Below the pieces are notes generated by a model. That model saw only the letters and a list, made by a program, of their open reading frames with translations, was not told the DNA's origin and made no database searches. This document shows, piece after piece, positions 57,346 through 64,000 of a DNA stretch of 64,000 nucleotides. The stretch comes from Macrobrachium rosenbergii (Eukaryota > Arthropoda > Malacostraca > Decapoda > Palaemonidae): the NCBI RefSeq assembly GCF_040412425.1, contig NC_089781.1, forward strand, positions 56,255,968-56,319,967, in the 5' to 3' direction. The position numbers were made by a program, and so were the translations under genes. How positions within the stretch are numbered: position 1 is the first letter of the stretch; the number at the start of each line of letters is the position of its first letter.

Positions 57346-57880
57346 ATTGACAAAAGATGGCACTGGAGCTATTTAATAGCAACGTGCAGTATATCTATGC
57401 TGTGGGACTCTCTTGCTCAGTTCCTTTCCACATTGTCCAGTATGAGGTAAATTAATTACAAGTTGAGCAGTTAATTTTGTACATCCCTCCTGTTGACATT
57501 ACTGGTTTATTACAAAACAATGAATTCCTGATAGACGAATTATTACTGATGTGAGGTTCAAGAAAGGTCAGAAGTGAGACTGATTCCTTATTGTTCACGA
57601 AAGGTACTTACAATGTGGAAAGCGGACGGAAAGTTAGCCGGCGACCTGCACCCCGCCCCCGCTGCGTCCGTACAGAATTGTGTTTGTTGAAAGACATAAA
57701 ATGACATATACAGAGCATTAAAGAACACGCATAAGGCAGATATATATATCGGGAATAGGCCGTAGAATGATACATATAATGAGATACATAAAGAATCTGA
57801 AACAATTATAAATGACAAATACGGCATGATTAATGTACAAATGTAGAGCGACACACAGGGAACGGAGAGGCGGATTGACG
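57346..57880. other. stretch between Penelope arm and reverse transcriptase relic
   Basis: No clear domain. An 88-codon minus frame at 57588-57854 is hydrophobic but has no family signature. Confidence 0.4.
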
Positions 57881-59275
57881 CCCTATTTATTTTCAGACAT
57901 TTCAGGCTATGTATATCAAAACTAAAATATTTTGTGTCAAAAATACGTGATCTTTCATAACTCTAAAATATTTCTTGGCACTTTGAAGGTAACTATCAAT
58001 AAAACTCAACGGGTAACATAATTCCCCTGCAGTTTCATAGATATTCTGAATTTCCTCTACTAAAAATTTAGTCACAAACTCTGCATGGTCGTAAAAACAT
58101 ACCAGAGAAGAAGCCTGGTTGTTTTACCTTGGGGTGATGGCTGAAAAAATTGCGAATAAGTGCATTCACTGCTGCTGGTTTGCTATATAATTTGAATTTA
58201 AAACCGTTGTCAGTACTCATTACGACTGCGTCGAGAAGTGGAGGGTTTTATTTTGTTCTATGTATTTCAAATTTGAATTTTATGGAAGGAACAAGGTCAT
58301 TCAAAAGTTTTAAAAACTCCAAGGCCATAGGCATATTATGTCGTCGACGTATCTGTACCATTTCAAAGGAAACGTAATGATATTAGGTAGGTATCTGATT
58401 TCATAGAATGCCAAATATATATTTGAGAGTTACAATAAAGAGTTTCCCATTGCCAAACCAACCAAGTAAAATATTGTGCCGAAGTTTCTTCGGCGCAATC
58501 GATTTTTCTGTACAGCATATACTGTATGAAACTTTCACCCACGGTCCGGTGGTGACCTCAGCCACGGCCCATGATACTCAGCCACTGTCCGGTGGTGGCC
58601 TTGGTTGTTGGTATCTATAGCGGTGTCAGAAGTACGTTTATGGCTAACTTTAACCTTAAATAAAATAAAAAATACTGAGGCTAGAGGGCTGCAATTTGGT
58701 ATGTTTGATGATTGAAGGGTTGATGATCAACATACCAATTTGCAGCACTCTAGCCTCAGTAGTTTTTAAGATCTGAGGGCGGACAGAAAAAGTGCGGACT
58801 GACAGACAAAGCCACCTCAGTAGTTTTCTTTTACAGAAAACTAAAATGTTTCTATAAAAACAGCCATTAAAAGTAATTATCAACTATGCACAACTCAATG
58901 ATAACATGATGGGAAAGAGGAATGTCTATATCATTAATTTTTTCTTGTAGAAACTGTAGCAAATCATCAATGGACACTCTGGTAAACAGTGAATTAACAT
59001 AAAAAAATAATTAACCTGTAATTTGTATCTTTCCCTTTCAGCTTTGTGATAAGGTCTTCCGTATTTTTGATGTCTGCCTCTGATACGTTTCCTACAAGCA
59101 GATTTAACAGAGAGCCTAACCATTTTGAGAAATGATAAGAGGTTGAGCCTATCGAACTGATAATGGTCCTGACTGGTTGATCTTCTTTATCGTCACGTAA
59201 GAGACTGAGCACCCTGTGGACTGGAATTCAGCTAGAGTAGTTTTTAAAAGTTGGTCAAAACATGACAGATTGTTA
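57881..59275 (-). pseudogene. Penelope-like reverse transcriptase pseudogene (copy 4)
   Basis: Read on the minus strand from about 59212: LLRDDKEDQPVRTIISSIGS (RT motif 3), STSYHFSKWLGSLLNLLVG, then a run to FNGCFYRNI, where a MITE interrupts. After it, motif B remains only in shifted frames, followed by FPLKWYRYVDDIICLWP with the catalytic YVDD box at 58340-58351, then LVPSIKFKFEIHR and FKFKLYSKPAAVNALIRN. Stops and frame changes make it dead. The GIY-YIG part was not found. Confidence 0.85.
58474..58850. mobile_element. decapod hairpin MITE inserted in the Penelope RT motif B
   Basis: Contains GCCGAAGTTTCTTCGGC (hairpin), CCACGGTCCGGTGGTGACC and CCACTGTCCGGTGGTGGCC (tandem motif), a long inverted repeat at about 58671-58763 (CTGAGGCTAGAGGGCTGCAA against TTGCAGCACTCTAGCCTCAG), and a final TAGTTTTCTTTTACAGAAAA hairpin. 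I remember this unit from many decapod sequences. Flanks AAAATAT and AAAATGT may be a worn target duplication. Confidence 0.75.
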
Positions 59276-59648
59276 GTTGAAGGAAGCCTCGTTCATTCTT
59301 TTAGCAACATGAACTAGAGCGATGGTCTTTTTAAGACGGATAAATTGTTGAAAAGCTTTATTCTAAATAATGCAAAAGCAAAACAAGTTGTTAGACATTT
59401 CACAAACAGATAATTTTGTATTATGATTTGTAGTAACCGCACATTTGCCCTAAGTACGCTTTTGTTTTGAAGAATGCTTTTTTTTACACTTAGTAGCTTA
59501 AGTAGTTTGTTAACGTGTTTTATTGTTATCTGTGACCCCATATTGCTTTCTTGTCTAGGTCGTTTCTTGAAACTGTTCAGTACTCTGAAGATGACTTTGG
59601 AATAAAGGTTGACCATCTTGGTATCTCCTGTTATTTTCACGTGAGGAT

Positions 59649-59782
<134 letters not shown>

Positions 59783-61429
59783 ATGTATATATATCAAATC
59801 ATACACACACACATATGAATCAGAGACAGGAGACAGGGAGACGCACGTGCAAGCACAAGAGCAAGGGCTCATGCTTTCATAAAGTTAGCTTGATTAAAAC
59901 AGCAACAACGTGGGGGATAAATAGATAAATAAGTAGCCTGGTGAATTGAATTAGATTATGATGAGTAGATAACAGAGCTTAAACTGACCCACAATACCTA
60001 CAAGTAAACCTTGAACCAAGAAAGAAATATTAAGAACCATAATTATGCAAAACATTTATGGGATGATTAGAAGGTACTCTGAAGTTTTCCCAGAATTTAG
60101 CTCTGTCAAGTTCCAAGAACCGGCTTACTGTATCTTCTTACCTTAAAAGAACTGCACTTTTTTTTATGTGATACAGCTTTATTCAAAGCCATTAGATTGG
60201 CTAGGTTATGAAGCTCTCTATCAGTATTCTAAGCATAGAAGTAAAACTAAATCCAACACAATGCCTTTGAAGAAACATATTAAGAAACATTTCTACTTCC
60301 ACGATTTCCTGGTTCCTGGTACGTGGGCGTTCTCTCCACAGACAGATGCAGGCACACTGCACTGCTAGAGCTAGGTGCAGAGCCATATAATTTATAAAGG
60401 ACTTTTTAGTTTTATTTCACACTGATTTCCATTGCTATTCAATGTTTCTTTCACTTATAAGATTTTCATTTTAATGTGTCCTTTAATAATCACTTTATCT
60501 TTACCTAATGTGAATTTTGTTTCATTCCAAAAAAGCTGTATTCAGAATAATTCCCTGTGACCATGCAAATCTCTCTTATAACCTTACTGTCTCAAGCTCT
60601 TGTCCAACTATCACCTGAAAATGACAGATTTATAACTTTACTTAATTTTTTTATTACTGAAAATTAATTACTGTTACATTATATTCTTAAAATTAACCGG
60701 TTACCACATTATTTTTTTTACTTCTCTTTTGTTTTTTTAATGATACTGTTGTCCTTTGCAGTTCTGCAGAGAACGCAAACGCTGTCCCGGTATTTTTAAC
60801 TGAAGTTCGCCTTCAATTTGCTGCAAGTTCTTTAAACGTACTGATTCTTTTTGAAACCTTCTATGAACTTCAGATTCTTCATTTCTTTTCTTTCTTCTAA
60901 GGCCTTTTCAATCTCGTCAATAATCGTGTTTCATTATTTTCTTTTTTTAGTGTTATTTGTCAAATCTCATTTTTTTCAAGTTCTGCGAAGCTGAGTGCGC
61001 TCTTCGTGTGATTCTTCTTCTTGCAAATTACGGTATTTTTTCTCAGGGCAGATCTTACTATACTCGTACACCTGGTGAAGTTTCACACTGTTATGGTGAG
61101 AGAGTTGAACCTAAGGTTTTCAAATTGATGGAGCACTGACTCTAGACTTTAATTCATTTGAAGTGTAATGTAACATAAGGCTGCCAATCTTTGCTTATAC
61201 TGACATGAATTTGAAAGTTTCCAGCGAAGAATGCCTAGATTGCATGATGCCTCCACTTATAGCCTTGTTGAACATGCGAGGCTTTGCAGTCACATGGATA
61301 CCGAGTGGAAGTTATGTGCGTGAGGGTCAGCAGATCTGCTCATTTGTCCAAACTGCTCATTTCCAGAATGTTTTCCCCGAAACGCTTCATTTTATTTTCA
61401 AAGTGAGCTTTGTCATAATTGGAATTAGA
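59783..61429. other. non-coding stretch, no gene seen
   Basis: AT-rich; open frames at 60168-60368 and 61205-61435 show no recognisable domain or A2M-compatible exon. Confidence 0.45.
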
Positions 61430-61727
61430 ATATAAAATTTAGGCCAAAGGCCAAGTGCTAGGACCTACAAGGTTATTCTTCTTCGTATAACGTGCTTTTC
61501 CCATTTTTTATATGGAGTAAGCACGATGCCTTCTTTTTTGAAGGACTTTGAGGTTATTCAGAGTTGAAAATAATGTTGAAACAATTATTAGGAGAGGGTG
61601 GAAGGTAAGATGGAATGAAAGGGGTTCCATCTACGGTCCAAAGGGACGCTGCAAAGAACCTTAAGTAATGCCTACAGTGCACCGCGTGAGGTGCACTGTC
61701 GGCACTATGCCCCCTACGGAGGCTTTG
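61430..61727 (-). repeat. decapod SINE-like family, copy 3 (inverted)
   Basis: Inverted copy: reading the minus strand gives GTGCACCTCACGCGGTGCAC, AGGCATTACTTAAGGTTCTT, TTTGCAGCGTCCCTTTGG, a C/T-rich body and the end TTGGCCTTTGGCCTAAATTT. Confidence 0.75.
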
Positions 61728-61747
61728 TCATAATTTACGAAGGGAAG

Positions 61748-61996
61748 TTAAATAATATTTAATACTTTTGTTGTAGCCAATGAGCTTGATGTGACCTTCC
61801 AGTTCGTCTCAATCTCTTCACCTACCTGGAAGTCACTGACGATTGCTTCTTTTTTATTATCTACACAATATTGCTTACACTTACAAGTTTCACCTTGAAC
61901 ACCTACAAATTCTATGAGCCGGTGCTCAGTCTCTCTGGAGCGGGAGAAAAGAATACCGAAACCGTCCTGGGATGTGAGCTCAGAGGTAACTGGCAC
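61748..61996 (-). other. exon-like open block of unknown identity
   Basis: Minus-strand open frame with pieces DGFGILFSRSRETEHRL, CKCKQYCVDNKKEAIV and VGEEIETNWKV. A CAG acceptor precedes GACGGTTTCGG near 61970. Composition looks more protein-like than most frames here, and it is on the A2M strand upstream of MG1, but I recognise no family. Confidence 0.25.
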
Positions 61997-62671
61997 TTAG
62001 TGGTTAAGTGCCACGTGAAAGAGCAGCAGACATGTACTTGCTAAGCTGCATTGTTTCTGCCCTAGGTCTCTAAATGCCAACCCGTCCCCAAGCCCTCGAA
62101 TTATAGCAGACCTCTTCTAATGATTTGCCCTGAAAGATTTATTCGATCTGTCCCGACAGTTAGCGGGAAAGAGCACTCGCAGAAGTTCATCAAGTCTCAG
62201 ACTCCAGCGGACTTCATTCAAACTCGGAAATTTTGCTTCCTCAGAGAATGTTTTTGTATCATTTCATCTCGCAGTGTATCAGAAGACCATTAAACATCTC
62301 TTTCACTTGAGGAGCTAGGGTTTGCCTGCTTAAGGTAAGAAAATAAACATTTCAACTTTCCAACTTATTGTCCACGTAAAAACATATTTCTTTGCGGCCT
62401 GATACTTTGTGGTCTATGAAAGGACTGTGATAAATCTCATTTTAGATTAGAGTCTACATACTAGGATATGCTTGGTAGATAATATTTTATTGTAAATCTT
62501 GACCAGAAATTTGTCACACTCACGTCAGATTTGACCACAGACATTACTAGGTTTTCTTTGCTTTCTTTAATCTATTAATTTTTGATCCTATTTTTTTATT
62601 TCTTGTTTTATTTATTTTATTTTAAACTCTCTCTCTTATCTTTTATGCTCTCTCTTCTCTTTTGTTTTGTT

Positions 62672-62702
<31 letters not shown>

Positions 62703-64000
62703 TTTGTCTATGCCCCTGACATCTGTATATTACTATTCTTTCTTTTTCCTTATCTTTCTTTGAATTTTCATCCTTGGCCAAAATGTTGTATTGAACATCA
62801 GCAGTCACAAGTCAACAGTATTCGTCATAAAAATAATCTTTATTACTCCTTAGGGTCATGTAGGCTTACTAGTACAGATCCAAAAACAATCAAGTGCCAA
62901 AAATTTGGTTTTAACAAGTGATTATTTTTACTAAATAAATCAGGTAAATCAGGATTAAAATGATTCGAAAGCCTTCATTCATTCTTTTTATTCTTTCTTG
63001 TGTTAATCAAAATTTGCTCCAAGTTCTTCCTATAAATACGTGTGTATTGGAATGAACAGTTGTCATAAAAACCACAGCCAGCTGAAGAACAACCGTCCCG
63101 GTGTGAAAACAACCAAATGAGACTACTTCCACACCTGTGGCGAACTCGAATGATGCAAAGAAAGTGTGATGAAGTGCACAGGATGAAGTGCAGAATCCTG
63201 TTTCTTCCTGTGTGGCTGAAACTTCCCTGATCTGACGGGCATTTCAGTATGGTGGGTCCTAGTTCTTAGGTTTCAAAGGCTCTTTTTTTTTTAATCTTCC
63301 ATTGTAACCATTTGCTTTACTTGTGCATATCAGCTATTGGTGTCTGTTGCCTTTTGGCAATCGGCTGCCTCGGGATTCCCAGAAGTTTGCATATGTTTAC
63401 ATACGAATTCCTTTGTCGAATTCATACAATATTACGATGCTATTTGTCAACTTTTCTAATATCTTGTTCTTTTATGCCATCTTAGAAGGTGCACTTTAAA
63501 CTTTCTAATCAAGGTTGATTTCTTCAAGTCACTGAAAGAGTTAACAGTTTCAAAGGTGTTCCCTCTTTCTAATTTCATTTCATTCATTTGAGTGATTCCT
63601 ACAAATGTTCCACTTCACTTTTTCTTATTGTTTCTATTTTTTTTTTTTGTTGATATAACTCGGTAGTAAAGTCTACATGTGTCTAACAATGGAGACTTAA
63701 CAACCCTATATTCATTTTAATCTTCTATAAAGAAACTGAGAATGGCTCTTATTCTTTACCTCGAACAGCAAGGAACAAATTAGGAATTAATAATTTTCAG
63801 GCTAACAATATTCCCTATGTCACTTTTACAAAGCGTCAAGCAGACAAGTGTGGACTAGTTTGCAAACAGAAACTGTTTGGCATAATTCCTCTTTTTTGGT
63901 TATTTCTCGACTTCTTCCTCCAACCTTTCTACTCGTTCTTGCTTTTTCATTTCTAGCTCCTGGATTTCTGACTGATTGTCTCTTTCTCATTTTTTCGGTA
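61997..64000. other. non-coding stretch, no gene seen
   Basis: AT-rich sequence with a (CT)n run at 62678-62702. No gene, repeat family or A2M exon recognised. Confidence 0.45.

Overview
The window looks like a repeat-saturated piece of a decapod crustacean nuclear genome, probably a shrimp-like species; the species itself cannot be fixed from sequence alone. The evidence is the very dense long (TA)n, (GT)n and (GA)n microsatellites, several short interspersed families I remember from decapod sequence (a tRNA-headed SINE, a hairpin MITE, a C/T-rich SINE-like family), many Penelope-like retroelements, and one interrupted host gene with normal GT-AG introns.

The only host gene I can support is an alpha-2-macroglobulin family gene (A2M/TEP/CD109-like) on the minus strand. 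Five exons can be placed to the base: 40036-40220, 19924-20165, 19303-19419, 18416-18573 and 2519-2615. All four junctions keep the codon phase, and together they encode macroglobulin domains MG1 to the start of MG4. The signal-peptide exon(s) upstream of 40220 were not found, and the gene runs off the left edge. The introns are 19870, 504, 729 and 15800 bp, so nearly everything between 2.6 and 40 kb is intronic.

Layout. 1-2.5 kb: microsatellite, a hAT-like remnant and a SINE-like copy. 4.9-13.1 kb: a detached unit and then about 104 copies of a 67-bp satellite with 4-monomer higher-order structure. 13.76-17.97 kb: a 4.2-kb element with terminal inverted repeats that carries a broken gene of an uncharacterised invertebrate multi-copy family. 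18.4-20.2 kb: three A2M exons. 22.4-24.6 kb: a FLYWCH-MULE transposase pseudogene flanked by inverted clusters of a G-rich motif. 25-27.4 kb: LINE reverse transcriptase remnants with a (GAT)n tail. 28.3-30 kb: a SINE, a Penelope GIY-YIG end and an inverted copy of it, separated by (TA)n. 31.75-33.13 kb: a Harbinger-like non-autonomous element with a MADF-BESS pseudogene. 33.6-36.1 kb and 37.3-38.95 kb: two Penelope-like elements. 40-40.2 kb: A2M MG1 exon. 41-56 kb: mostly microsatellites, SINEs, a retropepsin remnant and MITEs. 56.5-59.65 kb: a Penelope-like element with inverted terminal arms, interrupted by a hAT MITE with a perfect 8-bp target duplication and by a decapod hairpin MITE. 59.8-64 kb: AT-rich sequence with one SINE-like copy.

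The transposon genes are all broken by frameshifts, stops or nested insertions. The candidates for something little described are the TIR element at 13.76-17.97 kb, the hammerhead-like motifs at the Penelope ends, and the repeated placement of Penelope and one short repeat family inside (TA)n tracts.
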